From Aliiroseovarius sp. Z3 (lineage in GTDB: Bacteria > Pseudomonadota > Alphaproteobacteria > Rhodobacterales > Rhodobacteraceae): 64,000 bases of DNA. The notes under the pieces were generated by a model. That model was given only the letters and a program-made list of their open reading frames with translations. It ran no database searches and had not been told where the DNA came from. The DNA lies in NCBI RefSeq assembly GCF_029105185.1, contig NZ_JAFMZK010000010.1, forward strand, positions 62,001-126,000. Reading direction: 5' to 3'. A program made the position numbers and the translations under genes. Below, in pieces: positions 43,475-53,384 of the stretch (the stretch's first letter is position 1; each line of letters starts with the position of its first letter).

Positions 43475-45009
43475 CCGCACTGACGCTGACCCCCGGGGCC
43501 ACCACATTGGCCCAGCTTGAACAGGTATGGCGTGACGGGCTTGCCGTTCGGTTGGACCCGGCCTGCCACGACGGCATCCGCGCCGCACAGGGCCGCATCG
43601 CCGCTGCCGCCAATGGAACGGATGCGGTCTATGGCGTGAACACGGGGTTCGGCAAACTGGCCTCGGTCAAGATCGACCCGGCGGACACGGCCACCCTGCA
43701 ACGCAACCTGATCCTGTCCCATTGCTGCGGCGTGGGTGACGCGATTCCGGAACCCCATGCGCGGCTGATGATGGCGTTGAAACTTCTGTCGCTGGGGCGC
43801 GGCGCGTCAGGTGTGCGGATGGAGCTGGTCGACCTGTTGGAGGCGATGCTGGCACGCGGTGTAACACCGGTGATCCCGGTGCAAGGCTCGGTCGGCGCGT
43901 CCGGCGACCTGGCCCCACTGGCACATATGGCGGCGGTTATGATCGGCGAGGCGCAGGCGACATATGAAGGCGAGGTTCTGCCCGGGGCCGAGGCGCTGGC
44001 CCGTGCGGGTCTGACCCCCATCGTGCTGAGCGCGAAAGAGGGGTTGGCCCTGATCAACGGCACGCAATTCACCACCGCCTATGCCCTGATCGGGCTGTTT
44101 GGCGCGTGGCGCGCAATGTGCTCGGCGCTGGTCACATCGGCCCTGTCGACCGACGCGATCATGGGATCGACCGCACCCTTGCAACCTGAAATTCACGCCC
44201 TGCGCGGTCACGCGGGTCAGATCGAAGCAGCGGCCACCATGCGCGCGCTGCTGGATGGATCGGTCATTCGTGAAAGCCATCGCGAGGGCGATACGCGCGT
44301 GCAGGATCCCTATTGCATCCGCTGTCAGCCACAGGTGACAGGCGCGGCGATGGACATGCTGCGCATGGCCGCCCGCACGTTGGAGGTCGAGGCGAACGCC
44401 GCCACCGACAATCCGCTGGTGTTAAGCGAGGCGGGGCTGATCGTGTCCGGTGGCAACTTCCACGCCGAACCCGTGGGCTTCGCCGCCGATATGATCGCGC
44501 TGGCGATTGCCGAGATTGGCGCGATTGCCCAACGGCGCATCGCCCTGATCGTCGACCCAGTGCTGAGCCACGATCTGCCGCCGTTCCTGACGCCAAATCC
44601 GGGCCTCAACTCGGGATATATGATCGCCGAAGTCACCACCGCCGCATTGATGAGCGAAAACAAGCATCTGGCAAACCCTTGCGTGACGGATTCAACGCCC
44701 ACCTCGGCCAATCAGGAAGACCACGTCAGCATGGCCGCCCACGGGGCCGTGCGCCTGTCGCGGATGGTGGCCAATCTGGAGCGTATTCTGGGCGTAGAAC
44801 TCCTCTGTGCCGCGCAGGGGGTGGAATTTCGCGCGCCGTTGGCGACAAGTGCGCCGCTGACCGCCGTGATTAAGGCGGTGCGCAATGAGGTCCAGACACT
44901 TGGCGACGACCGCTATCTTGCGCCCGATCTTGAACGCGCGGCGACATTGATCGCGTCGAATACCATTGTGGCGGCGACCGGAACCCACATGCCGGACCTG
45001 CGCCCATGA
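43471..45009 (+). CDS. hutH: Histidine ammonia-lyase
   Basis: Removes ammonia from L-histidine to give urocanate. 512 aa. The self-formed MIO cofactor comes from Ala143-Ser144-Gly145 in [14 protein letters not shown]. The N-terminal [11 protein letters not shown] supplies the catalytic Tyr, and [12 protein letters not shown] is in the C-terminal half. ATG 43471 overlaps the hutI stop; a longer reading from 43267 is within hutI. Overlaps hutG by four bases. Confidence 0.97.
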   Translation: MTALTLTPGATTLAQLEQVWRDGLAVRLDPACHDGIRAAQGRIAAAANGTDAVYGVNTGFGKLASVKIDPADTATLQRNLILSHCCGVGDAIPEPHARLMMALKLLSLGRGASGVRMELVDLLEAMLARGVTPVIPVQGSVGASGDLAPLAHMAAVMIGEAQATYEGEVLPGAEALARAGLTPIVLSAKEGLALINGTQFTTAYALIGLFGAWRAMCSALVTSALSTDAIMGSTAPLQPEIHALRGHAGQIEAAATMRALLDGSVIRESHREGDTRVQDPYCIRCQPQVTGAAMDMLRMAARTLEVEANAATDNPLVLSEAGLIVSGGNFHAEPVGFAADMIALAIAEIGAIAQRRIALIVDPVLSHDLPPFLTPNPGLNSGYMIAEVTTAALMSENKHLANPCVTDSTPTSANQEDHVSMAAHGAVRLSRMVANLERILGVELLCAAQGVEFRAPLATSAPLTAVIKAVRNEVQTLGDDRYLAPDLERAATLIASNTIVAATGTHMPDLRP

Positions 45010-45806
45010 CCCCTGTTGAGGTTCACCAAGGCGACAGCCCCATCGTGCTGGGCCTTCCCCATACGGGAACGTATGTTCCAGCCGACATTCAGGCGAAGCT
45101 GAACGCGCGGGGGCGGGGGCTGGACGATACCGACTGGCATATCCACACGCTCTATGACGGGGTGCTGCCCGGCGCGACCACGGTGCGCGCGACCTTCCAC
45201 CGCTATGTGATTGACGCCAACCGCGATCCGTCAGGCCAGTCGCTCTATCCCGGTCAGAACACCACCGGGCTGGTGCCCCTGACTGATTTCGACGGGCAGG
45301 ACATCTGGGATGTGTCGCCTACCGCAGACGAGGTCGAAGCGCGCCGCCAAGCCTTCCACGCGCCCTATCATGCCGCACTTGAGGCCGAGCTGATGAGGGT
45401 GCGCGACCGGCATGGCATCGCGATCCTGTATGATTGCCATTCCATCCGCTCGCATATCCCGTTCCTGTTCGACGGCACCCTGCCGGATTTCAACATCGGC
45501 ACCAATCTGGGCACCACCTGTGCGCCGCAGATCGAGGCCGCCGTGCAAAGCCTGTGCCAGATGGCCGAGGGCTATTCCACCACCACCAACGGGCGCTTCA
45601 AGGGCGGCTGGACCACGCGCCATTATGGCCGCCCAGCCGAGGGGCTGCACGCGATCCAGATGGAGCTGGCGCAAAGCGCCTATCTGACGGACGAGGCCGC
45701 GCCCTGGACCTATGACAATGCAAAGGCCGCGCGGCTGCGCGGGCACTTGACCAACATTCTGACAACACTTGCCAATTTGGCACCTGACCTGAAAGGAACA
45801 TCATGA
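45006..45806 (+). CDS. hutG: N-formylglutamate deformylase
   Basis: Hydrolyses N-formyl-L-glutamate to glutamate and formate, the last step. 266 aa. Recognisable segments: [26 protein letters not shown], and [18 protein letters not shown] with probable zinc-binding His/Cys context. Overlaps hutH upstream and hutU downstream, each by four bases. Its presence agrees with HutF rather than the four-step formiminoglutamase route. Confidence 0.95.
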   Translation: MTPVEVHQGDSPIVLGLPHTGTYVPADIQAKLNARGRGLDDTDWHIHTLYDGVLPGATTVRATFHRYVIDANRDPSGQSLYPGQNTTGLVPLTDFDGQDIWDVSPTADEVEARRQAFHAPYHAALEAELMRVRDRHGIAILYDCHSIRSHIPFLFDGTLPDFNIGTNLGTTCAPQIEAAVQSLCQMAEGYSTTTNGRFKGGWTTRHYGRPAEGLHAIQMELAQSAYLTDEAAPWTYDNAKAARLRGHLTNILTTLANLAPDLKGTS

Positions 45807-47470
45807 GCGATCCGCGCAAGAACACCCGTGACGTTTATCCCGCAACCGGCACCGAGATCACCGCGAAAAGCTGGCTGACCGAGGCCCCGATGCGGATGCT
45901 GATGAACAACCTGCATCCCGACGTGGCGGAAAACCCGCACGAGCTGGTCGTCTATGGCGGCATCGGGCGTGCTGCCCGCACATGGGATGATTTCGACAAG
46001 ATGGTCGCGTCCCTGCGCGATCTTGAGGATGACCAGACGTTGCTGGTGCAATCCGGCAAACCAGTGGGGGTCTTTCAAACCCACAAGGACGCGCCGCGTG
46101 TGTTGATCGCGAACTCGAACCTCGTGCCGCATTGGGCGACGTGGGATCATTTCAACGAGTTGGATAAGAAGGGTCTGGCGATGTATGGCCAGATGACCGC
46201 TGGCTCGTGGATCTATATCGGATCGCAGGGCATCGTGCAGGGCACTTATGAAACCTTTGTCGAAGCCGGGCGGCAGCATTATGACGGCGACCTGAAAGGC
46301 AAGTGGATCCTGACCGGCGGTCTGGGCGGCATGGGCGGGGCCCAGCCCCTTGCGGCGGTGATGGCCGGGGCCTGCTGCCTGGCGGTTGAATGCAACCCCG
46401 ACAGCATAGATTTCCGCCTGCGCACCCGTTACGTGGACGAAAAGACCGACAGCCTGGACGAGGCGCTTGCGATGATTGACCGCTGGACCGCTGCTGGTGA
46501 AGCCAAGTCGGTCGCTCTGCTGGGCAACGCTGCCGATGTGTTCCCCGAACTGGTGAAACGTGGCATCCGCCCTGACATCGTCACCGACCAGACCAGCGCC
46601 CATGACCCGGTGAACGGCTATCTGCCGCAGGGCTGGACCATGGCCGAATGGCGCGAGAAGCGTGAAACCGACCCGAAAGCGGTCGAGAAAGCCGCGCGGG
46701 CGTCGATGAAGGTGCAGGTCAAGGCGATGGTCGACTTCCACGCCGCCGGTATTCCGACCGTCGATTACGGCAACAACATTCGCCAGATGGCGCTGGAAGA
46801 AGGGCTGGAGAACGCGTTTGATTTCCCCGGCTTCGTACCCGCCTATATCCGCCCGCTGTTCTGCCGTGGCATCGGTCCGTTCCGTTGGGCTGCACTTTCT
46901 GGTGACCCGGAAGACATCTACAAGACCGACGCCAAGGTGAAGGAGATCCTGGCCGAGGACAGCCACCTGCACAACTGGCTGGACATGGCCCGCGAACGGA
47001 TCGAGTTCCAAGGTCTGCCCGCGCGGATCTGTTGGGTCGGTTTGGGCGTGCGCCACAAGCTGGGGCTAGCCTTCAACGAAATGGTCCGCAATGGCGAGCT
47101 GAAGGCGCCAATCGTGATTGGCCGCGACCATCTGGACTCGGGCTCGGTCGCATCGCCCAACCGCGAAACCGAGGCAATGATGGACGGCTCGGACGCCGTG
47201 TCCGACTGGCCGCTTCTGAACGCGCTTCTAAACACCGCGTCGGGCGCGACATGGGTGTCGCTGCACCATGGCGGCGGGGTCGGCATGGGCTTCAGCCAAC
47301 ACTCGGGCATGGTGATTTGCTGTGACGGGTCTGAGGACGCAGACCGCCGCATCGCGCGCGTGTTGTGGAATGACCCGGCCACCGGCGTCATGCGCCATGC
47401 CGACGCGGGCTATGAGATCGCCAAGGACTGCGCGCGCGAGAACGGTTTGAACCTGCCTGCCATTCTCTGA
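45803..47470 (+). CDS. hutU: Urocanate hydratase
   Basis: NAD-dependent enzyme, 555 aa, hydrating urocanate to imidazolonepropionate. Family segments: [52 protein letters not shown] (NAD binding), [25 protein letters not shown] and the C-terminal [17 protein letters not shown]. End of the hutIHGU operon; a hairpin follows before the convergent hutC. Confidence 0.97.
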   Translation: MSDPRKNTRDVYPATGTEITAKSWLTEAPMRMLMNNLHPDVAENPHELVVYGGIGRAARTWDDFDKMVASLRDLEDDQTLLVQSGKPVGVFQTHKDAPRVLIANSNLVPHWATWDHFNELDKKGLAMYGQMTAGSWIYIGSQGIVQGTYETFVEAGRQHYDGDLKGKWILTGGLGGMGGAQPLAAVMAGACCLAVECNPDSIDFRLRTRYVDEKTDSLDEALAMIDRWTAAGEAKSVALLGNAADVFPELVKRGIRPDIVTDQTSAHDPVNGYLPQGWTMAEWREKRETDPKAVEKAARASMKVQVKAMVDFHAAGIPTVDYGNNIRQMALEEGLENAFDFPGFVPAYIRPLFCRGIGPFRWAALSGDPEDIYKTDAKVKEILAEDSHLHNWLDMARERIEFQGLPARICWVGLGVRHKLGLAFNEMVRNGELKAPIVIGRDHLDSGSVASPNRETEAMMDGSDAVSDWPLLNALLNTASGATWVSLHHGGGVGMGFSQHSGMVICCDGSEDADRRIARVLWNDPATGVMRHADAGYEIAKDCARENGLNLPAIL

Positions 47471-47496
47471 CCCGAAGCGTTTGCCCAACCCAAAAC

Positions 47497-47528
47497 GGCC
47501 CGTGCAGCTTGCCTGCGCGGGCCATTTG
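47497..47528. terminator. Terminator between hutU and hutC
   Basis: Stem GGCCCGTGCAG (47497-47507) with CTGCGCGGGCC (47513-47523), loop CTTGC, one wobble pair, followed by ATTTGC. Sits between two converging genes and may end transcription in both directions, since the other side carries GTTTTGGG. Confidence 0.75.
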
Positions 47529-47537
47529 CATGGGGGC

Positions 47538-48227
47538 TTAGTATTGCATCGTCACCCGGTGACCCCGGCGATAGGTCAGTTGCACGAAGGTGATCGTGCG
47601 CCCTTCAAGCCATGTTGTGCGCTCGGTCTGAAACAGCGGGTCGCCTTCCGCGCAGCCCAGATACCCGGCAAGCGAGGTGTCCGCCGCAACCGCATGAAAA
47701 CTGATCTGCGCATCGGTGAATGGCACGGTCGACACCAGCCATTCATTGGGTCCGGTATCGGTGAAATCGTGATCTTCGGCTTCGGGCAGGGCGCCAAGGT
47801 TGATCCAGCGATCTTCGTGCTGATAGGGCGCGCCATCTGCGTAATGCATGCAGATCAGGTGCAAAACCCGATCGTCCCGCTTCAACGCCATGCGCGCGCG
47901 CAGCCAATCAGGCGCGGGTTCGGCCTGACACCCCACCAAGGTATAACGATAAGCCGCACCCAGCTCGGCGATCTCTTGCCCGACAATGGGGATGTTCAGC
48001 CGCACTTGGCGGATCGGGTTTTGACGAACCCGTGTGCCCGCCTTACGACGTCGTTCAATAAAGCCGTCATCGGCCAGTTCACGCATTGCCCGATTGACAG
48101 TGGCCCGCGCACAGCCATAGCTTGCGGCCAGATCAACCTCGTTCGGCATAGGGCTGCCGGGGGCAAGTTCGCCTTGAGTGATCTGACGCAGGATGTCGGC
48201 TTTCACCTCGCGGTAGGTTATGGACAT
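47538..48227 (-). CDS. hutC: GntR-family histidine utilisation repressor
   Basis: 229 aa: N-terminal winged helix (YREVKADILRQITQGELAPGSPMPNEVDLAASYGCARATVNRAMRELADDGFIERR, in part) and a C-terminal UTRA effector domain ending with FVQLTYRRGHRVTM. HutC proteins respond to urocanate. The start at 48227 (MSITYREV) gives a normal N-terminus; the reading can extend to 48305 but without a site and across the likely operator. It should control hutF/hutIHGU and itself. Confidence 0.92.
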   Translation of the reverse strand: MSITYREVKADILRQITQGELAPGSPMPNEVDLAASYGCARATVNRAMRELADDGFIERRRKAGTRVRQNPIRQVRLNIPIVGQEIAELGAAYRYTLVGCQAEPAPDWLRARMALKRDDRVLHLICMHYADGAPYQHEDRWINLGALPEAEDHDFTDTGPNEWLVSTVPFTDAQISFHAVAADTSLAGYLGCAEGDPLFQTERTTWLEGRTITFVQLTYRRGHRVTMQY

Positions 48228-48285
48228 ACTGTGCCTTTCGACCTTGCGGTATGGGTTAATCCCGGCGGATTGACTTCGAAAGATA

Positions 48286-48299
48286 TAGATATAGACATA
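48286..48299. promoter_or_regulatory. HutC-type operator upstream of hutC
   Basis: TAGATATAGACATA matches the hutF-hutI site TATGTATAGACATA at 12 of 14 positions, including the run TATAGACATA. It lies about 60 bases upstream of the hutC start and suits autoregulation. Confidence 0.55.
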
Positions 48300-48325
48300 A
48301 GCCATAAAACTCCAGACATACTGTG

Positions 48326-49219
48326 TCAGGTGTCAAATGCGCGTACCACATAATCCTGAAAAGCGGCGACCAGCGGCGCGATGTGCGGGTGTGGCGCACG
48401 GGCCAGCGCAATGCGGTGGGGGACCAAGGGGTCCGACAACTCCAACCTTTTGACCGGTTTTCCGTCGCAGGCGGTATCTTGCGCAACGTCAGTGGCCAGA
48501 AGCCCGACGCCAATGTGATTGGCGACCATAGCGCGCAGCATCTCGACCGAGCCGGTTTCATGCGCGATACGAGGGCGGATACCGTTCATCTGGGCCAGCG
48601 TCAGGAAATAATCGCGACTGTGCGGCAGGTTCATCAGGATCAGCGGGTCGGTCAATAATTCGGCCATCGCGACGGTGCCGCGTCCGGCCAGCGGGTGCGC
48701 GCGCGCGACCAGACCATAAGGGCGGACATCAGCCAGCGGCGTGATCTCAAGCAACGAGGGTAGACCAAAATCATAGATCAGCGCCAAGTCAATCCGACCG
48801 TTTTCCAGCCAGCGCGTCAGTTGATCCAGATCGCCTTCGTGCAGCCTGATCCGTGCCTCGGGCGTGGTGCGCTGAAACCCGTTGATCAGGGCGGGCGCAT
48901 AGCGTGGCCCAAGGGTCGAAAAGACGCCAAGTGACAACTTCTCGGCGCCGCTGTCCGTATGATCAAGCACCGATTGCGCCTGCGCCCGAAGGCTTCTCAG
49001 CGCGCCCAGCTTTTGCGCCCCGAACGCGGTGGGTGTGATGCCCTGCCCGGCGCTGCGCACGAAAAGCGGGCGGCCAAAGTGATCTTCGACCTTGGCAATC
49101 GCCAGCGAGACCGAGGGCTGTGAAACATTCAACACCCGCGCCGCCGCGGCGGTGCTGCCCGCTTCGGCGGCCGCGATGACATAGTCGATCTGCCGCAGGC
49201 TGATGGGTATAGCTTTCAT
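48326..49219 (-). CDS. LysR-family regulator next to CoA-transferase genes
   Basis: 297 aa. N-terminal helix-turn-helix: LRQIDYVIAAAEAGSTAAAARVLNVSQPSVSLAIAKVEDHFGRPLF (in part); C-terminal LysR substrate domain. Divergent to a CaiB-type CoA-transferase and acyl-CoA dehydrogenase pair, which it probably activates in response to the acid being degraded. The 80-base divergent region is AT-rich and includes ATTAATTAAT at the start codon. Ligand unknown. Confidence 0.88.
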   Translation of the reverse strand: MKAIPISLRQIDYVIAAAEAGSTAAAARVLNVSQPSVSLAIAKVEDHFGRPLFVRSAGQGITPTAFGAQKLGALRSLRAQAQSVLDHTDSGAEKLSLGVFSTLGPRYAPALINGFQRTTPEARIRLHEGDLDQLTRWLENGRIDLALIYDFGLPSLLEITPLADVRPYGLVARAHPLAGRGTVAMAELLTDPLILMNLPHSRDYFLTLAQMNGIRPRIAHETGSVEMLRAMVANHIGVGLLATDVAQDTACDGKPVKRLELSDPLVPHRIALARAPHPHIAPLVAAFQDYVVRAFDT

Positions 49220-49299
49220 TAATTAATCTATCAGCATTGTGTATTTTCTTTAATATCATAACCGCAGATATGCTCAACCGGTGAAAACCGGAGGATCAT

Positions 49300-50478
49300 A
49301 TGTCCACTCAGCCCCCCAACGCCCCATCCACGCAACCGCTCAGCGGGGTGCGCGTGCTTGATTTTACCCGCGTCCTGGCTGGCCCCTATTGCACCGCGAT
49401 GATGGCCGATCTGGGCGCGGATGTGATCAAGGTCGAGGCCGCCCATGGCGACGATTATCGCCATATCGGCCCCTTCAAGGACGGGGAAAGCCTGTTGTTC
49501 CAAGCGATCAACCGGGGCAAACGGTCGATCGCGCTGGACCTGAAATCACCCGATGCGATTGCAACGGTGAAGGCATTGTTGGCAGAGTGTGACGTGCTGA
49601 TCGAAAACTTCCGTCCCGGCGTGATGGCAAAATTGGGCCTGAGCTACGATGCGCTACGCAAGGAATTTCCCCATCTGGTTTACGTGTCTGTTTCGGGCTT
49701 CGGGCAGACCGGCCCGAACACGAAGCAACCCGCCTATGACATCATCGTGCAGGCAATGAGCGGACTGATGGACGCAACCGGCGAACCCGACGGCGCGCCC
49801 ACGATGGTGGGCGAGGCGTTGGGCGACGTGGCGGGCGGCCTGTTTGCCGCATGGGGTACGATGGTTGCCTTGTTCGAACGGACCAAGACCGGGCAGGGGC
49901 GTCATGTGGATGTGGCGCTGTTTGACGGGCTGCTGTCGATGATGCCCATTCTGGCCTGCCGCACCTTGATGGGGGGCGAGGCCCCCGTGCGCACCGGCAA
50001 CCGCCACCCGCTGTCCGCGCCCTTTGGCACCTATCCGGCCGCAGACGGGCATTTCGCACTGGCCGTCCTGAACGACCGATTGTTTGCGACATTCTGCGCG
50101 GTGATCGGACAGCCTGATCTGGTGCAGGACGCACGGTTTGCCAGCGATCCTTTGCGCCGCGAAAATGAACCTGCCTTGGCGGAATATATCGACGGGTGGG
50201 CGGGCGCTTTGCCGGTGGATCAGGTGGTGGACCACCTGTCTGCGGCGGGCATTCCGGCCTCCCCCATTCAATCGGTGGCCGAGGCTTGGGCCTCATCTCA
50301 GGCTGTGGAGCGCGGCTTGGCGTCCACGGTCACGCATCCCGATCTGGGCGTGTTGAACGTCCCCGAACAGCCCGTGCATTTCAACGGAGTCCCACGCGGC
50401 GGGCGCAAACCGGCCCCGGCCCTGAACGCGGATGCAGGCGACATTCTGAACAGTTCGAACAAGGAGCAAGGCGCATGA
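49300..50478 (+). CDS. CaiB/BaiF-type CoA-transferase (class III)
   Basis: 392 aa. Family hallmarks: GVRVLDFTRVLAGPYCTAMMADLGADVIKVE at the N-terminus with the following GDDYRHIGP, FRPGVMAKLGLSYDAL, and YVSVSGFGQTGP; the catalytic Asp is expected in the YDIIVQAMSGLMDATG segment. Transfers CoA to a carboxylic acid. It overlaps the acyl-CoA dehydrogenase gene by four bases, so the pair activates and then oxidises the same acid. A glutarate-type pair has this layout, but the substrate is not proven. Confidence 0.88.
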   Translation: MSTQPPNAPSTQPLSGVRVLDFTRVLAGPYCTAMMADLGADVIKVEAAHGDDYRHIGPFKDGESLLFQAINRGKRSIALDLKSPDAIATVKALLAECDVLIENFRPGVMAKLGLSYDALRKEFPHLVYVSVSGFGQTGPNTKQPAYDIIVQAMSGLMDATGEPDGAPTMVGEALGDVAGGLFAAWGTMVALFERTKTGQGRHVDVALFDGLLSMMPILACRTLMGGEAPVRTGNRHPLSAPFGTYPAADGHFALAVLNDRLFATFCAVIGQPDLVQDARFASDPLRRENEPALAEYIDGWAGALPVDQVVDHLSAAGIPASPIQSVAEAWASSQAVERGLASTVTHPDLGVLNVPEQPVHFNGVPRGGRKPAPALNADAGDILNSSNKEQGA

Positions 50479-51614
50479 CCACCTATCCCATGAGCGATGA
50501 CGAACGCGCGCTGGTCGCGCAGATCGAGCGCTTCTCGACCGAGGTTCTGGCCCCGAAAGCGGCCCAGATCGACGAGGAATCCCTGTTCGCCACCGTCCAT
50601 CTGGACGCGATGGCCGAATTGGGCCTCTTAGGCCTGAACCTGCCGGAAGAACACGGCGGCATCGGCCTGTCCGGCCCCGCGCTATATGCGGCGGTCGAGG
50701 CGATTGCGGGTGCCTGTGGCTCCACCGCCTCCATGTTGACCGCGCATTTCCTGGCGACGGATTCGCTGCTTCTGGGTGCGGATACCGATTTACAGGCGCG
50801 CATTCTGCCGGGTGCCGCGGCGGGCACGTCGCTGGGGGCCTTTGCCCTGACCGAACCGCAGGCCGGGTCGAACCCCGCCGACATGCGCACGACGGCCAAG
50901 CGCGAGGGCGACGGATATCGGATCAAGGGGTCCAAATGCTTCATTTCGAACGCGGGCGCGGCCGATTTCATGGTCGTTTATGCCAAGACCGACCCCGATG
51001 CCGGTGCGCGCGGTGTCAGCGCCTTTATCGTTGAACCGAAGAAGATCGACGGCGTGTCCGTCGCGCCGCATGAAAAGACCATGGGCCTGAGGGGTGGGCA
51101 TGTGTTCGGCATCAGCTTTGATTGCTGGGTACCAGACGAAAACCGTCTGGGCGACGAAGGCACGGGCTTCCGCACCGCGATGAAGGTTCTGGACAATGGC
51201 CGGATCGAGGTCGCCGCGCAGGCAACGGGCATTGCAGATGCCGCGCTGAAGGCCGCGATTTCATACGCGAAGGAACGGCAGGTCAGCGGGCATGCGATCG
51301 CCGATTTTCAGGGGCTGCAATGGATGCTGGCCGACAGCGCCACCGAACTGGCTGCGGCGCGCGCCTTGGCGATGCAGGCGGCAACCCTGCGCGGCACCGG
51401 TGTGCGCTATTCCAGCGAATCTGCCTTTGCCAAGCTTTACGCCAGCGAAGCGGCGTGGCGGATTGCCGACCGGGCGCTGCAAATCCATGGCGGTTATGGC
51501 TATACCCGTGACTTCCCGTTGGAGCGTTATCTGCGCGATCTCAGGATTTTCCGCATCTATGAAGGGTCGTCCGAAATCCAGCGCACAATCATTGCGCGAG
51601 GATTGCTTGCTTGA
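50475..51614 (+). CDS. Acyl-CoA dehydrogenase
   Basis: FAD-dependent dehydrogenase, 379 aa, short/medium-chain type. FAD segments: AFALTEPQAGSNPADMRTTA and KCFISNAGAADFMVVYAKT; C-terminal LQIHGGYGYTRDFPLERYLRD and IYEGSSEIQRTIIAR, where the Glu of YEGSSE is the likely catalytic base. That ending differs from the YEGTHDIH of glutaryl-CoA dehydrogenases, arguing against glutarate. ATG 50475 overlaps the CoA-transferase stop. Substrate probably a short or branched acyl-CoA. Confidence 0.9.
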   Translation: MTTYPMSDDERALVAQIERFSTEVLAPKAAQIDEESLFATVHLDAMAELGLLGLNLPEEHGGIGLSGPALYAAVEAIAGACGSTASMLTAHFLATDSLLLGADTDLQARILPGAAAGTSLGAFALTEPQAGSNPADMRTTAKREGDGYRIKGSKCFISNAGAADFMVVYAKTDPDAGARGVSAFIVEPKKIDGVSVAPHEKTMGLRGGHVFGISFDCWVPDENRLGDEGTGFRTAMKVLDNGRIEVAAQATGIADAALKAAISYAKERQVSGHAIADFQGLQWMLADSATELAAARALAMQAATLRGTGVRYSSESAFAKLYASEAAWRIADRALQIHGGYGYTRDFPLERYLRDLRIFRIYEGSSEIQRTIIARGLLA

Positions 51615-51642
51615 ACCGGTTTTCGCGCTGTAACGATTGACT

Positions 51643-51664
51643 CTATTATGTATTTACATAATAG
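51643..51664. promoter_or_regulatory. Large palindrome upstream of the TRAP operon
   Basis: Perfect 10-bp arms CTATTATGTA (51643-51652) and TACATAATAG (51655-51664) around TT. A -35-like TTGACT lies just before it at 51637-51642 and the right arm overlaps the expected -10 area, so a bound protein would block the promoter. The core TATGT-ATTT-ACATA matches the arms of the hutF-hutI site. No T-run follows, so a terminator is less likely. Confidence 0.72.
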
Positions 51665-51739
51665 CTTTATGCACGGATTTGACCGAAGGATGGTCGCAAC
51701 CATCCCAAAGTCGCAACTGCCTGACTGGAGGAGAGGCGC

Positions 51740-52825
51740 ATGCAAAGACGGACATTTTTGACCACGGGTGCCATCGGCACAGCAGCAACGGCACTGGCAA
51801 CCCCCGCCATCGCGCAAGACAAGCGCCAGTGGAAGATGGTCACTGCGTGGCCCAAGAACCTGCCTGGGCCGGGCGTGGCCGCACAACAGTTGGCTGACCG
51901 GATCACCACCCTGTCCGGTGGCCGGATCGAGGTGAAACTGTTCCCCGCCGGTGAACTTGTGCCCGGTCGCGGCGTCTTTGACGCGGTCAGCGAAGGCACC
52001 GCCGAGCTGTATCACGCCGTTCCCGCCTATTGGGGCTCGAAATCCAAAGGTATCCTGTTGTTCGGCTCGCAACCTTTCGGCCTGCGCGCGGATGAACAAG
52101 TCGGCTGGATGATGCATGGCGGCGGGCAAGAGCTTTATGACGAGATGTATGGCCGCTTCGGCATCAAACCCTTCCTGTGCGGCAACTCTGGCCCGCAATG
52201 GGGCGGTTGGTTCCGTAACGAAGTGAACTCGGCAGAAGATCTGAAGGGCATGAAGTTCCGCACCACCGGGCTTGCGTCCGAAATGGCGGCAAAGATGGGC
52301 ATGGCCGCCGAAGCGATGAGCGGCCCGGACATGTTCCAGGCCCTGCAAACCGGGGCTCTGGACGCGGGCGAGTTCATCGGCCCGTGGACCGACAGCGCGC
52401 TTGGTTATTACCAGGTGGCCAAGAATTACTATTGGCCCGGCGTGGGCGAGCCGTCCTCGGCCGAGGAATGCGGCGTCAACGCGGATGTCTATAACGAGCT
52501 GCCCGACGATCTCAAACTGGTGGTGAAAACGGCCTGTGACAGCCTGTATAATCAGGTCTGGGGCGAGTATTTCACCAAGCACGCCTTGGCGCTTCAGGCC
52601 ATGGTTGCCGAACATGGTGTGCAGGTGAAAATGTTCCCCGAGGATGTCATCGTGGCCATGGGCAAAGCCGCTGGCGAGGTGATCGACGATCTGCGCAATG
52701 ACGACGACGAATTGGTGAAACGGATCACCGAAAGCTTCGTGGCTTATCGCGACTCGGTTGGCAAATACATGGTTTATGCTGACAACGGGCAGATGAACGC
52801 GCGTAACCTCGTGATGGGTTACTAA
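51740..52825 (+). CDS. TRAP transporter solute-binding protein (DctP family)
   Basis: 361 aa with a twin-arginine-type signal (QRRTFLTTGAIGTAATALATPAIA, in part), cleavage near residue 25. The mature protein starts KMVTAWPKNLPGPGVAAQQLADRI, the group that includes TakP-like 2-oxoacid binders and mannitol/chloroaromatic-type annotations. The conserved arginine region RTTGLASEMAAKMG should hold the ligand carboxylate. First gene of the TRAP operon. Substrate probably an organic acid. Confidence 0.9.
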   Translation: MQRRTFLTTGAIGTAATALATPAIAQDKRQWKMVTAWPKNLPGPGVAAQQLADRITTLSGGRIEVKLFPAGELVPGRGVFDAVSEGTAELYHAVPAYWGSKSKGILLFGSQPFGLRADEQVGWMMHGGGQELYDEMYGRFGIKPFLCGNSGPQWGGWFRNEVNSAEDLKGMKFRTTGLASEMAAKMGMAAEAMSGPDMFQALQTGALDAGEFIGPWTDSALGYYQVAKNYYWPGVGEPSSAEECGVNADVYNELPDDLKLVVKTACDSLYNQVWGEYFTKHALALQAMVAEHGVQVKMFPEDVIVAMGKAAGEVIDDLRNDDDELVKRITESFVAYRDSVGKYMVYADNGQMNARNLVMGY

Positions 52826-52886
52826 CAACTTGCAGACAGGGGCGCTGTGAAAACAGCGGCCCTGTCGCACCTTGTAACCGGAGCAG

Positions 52887-53384
52887 ATGATGAAGCAACT
52901 GGCAGACGCCTTGGACAAGGTGAACCGGGGCGTGGCCTATGTGGTGCGCTGGCTGGCATTGGCGATGATGCTGGTGCAGTTCGGGATCGTCGTCGGGCGC
53001 TACGCTTTCGGTGTGAACTCAATCGCGGTGCAGGAAAGCGTTCTGTATATGCACGCCGCCCTGTTCATGCTGGCGGCGGGTTATACGCTTCTGGTCGACA
53101 AGCATGTGCGCGTCGATGTGTTCTATGCCAAGGCATCCGCTGAAACGCAGCGCCGGATCGACATTTTCGGTCATCTGTTCCTGCTGATGCCGTCGATGAT
53201 CGCACTGATTTACTGGTCGTGGCCATCGGTGCGTAATTCCTGGGCAATCCTTGAAGGCCCGATCTCCGTGGGCGGGATCGAGGCGGTGTTCTTGCTGAAA
53301 TCCCTGATTCCGGCCTTCTGCATCCTCGTGATGCTGCAATCCCTTGCCTTGTTGATCCGCCTTCTGGCTGTGAAAGAGACCTGA
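52887..53384 (+). CDS. TRAP transporter small permease (DctQ family)
   Basis: 165 aa, four membrane helices (near residues 16-35, 48-68, 92-110 and 130-150). Typical elements are VVRWLALAMMLVQFGIVVGRY and the YTLLVDKHVRVDVFY stretch. Starts 61 bases after the binding-protein gene, at ATG ATG; either could be used. Overlaps the large permease by one base. Confidence 0.9.
   Translation: MMKQLADALDKVNRGVAYVVRWLALAMMLVQFGIVVGRYAFGVNSIAVQESVLYMHAALFMLAAGYTLLVDKHVRVDVFYAKASAETQRRIDIFGHLFLLMPSMIALIYWSWPSVRNSWAILEGPISVGGIEAVFLLKSLIPAFCILVMLQSLALLIRLLAVKET

Noticed and set aside
49218-49227. ATTAATTAAT as operator of the LysR/CoA-transferase region
   Set aside because: Only 10 bp of A/T, overlapping the start codon; symmetry this simple is expected by chance in AT-rich DNA.
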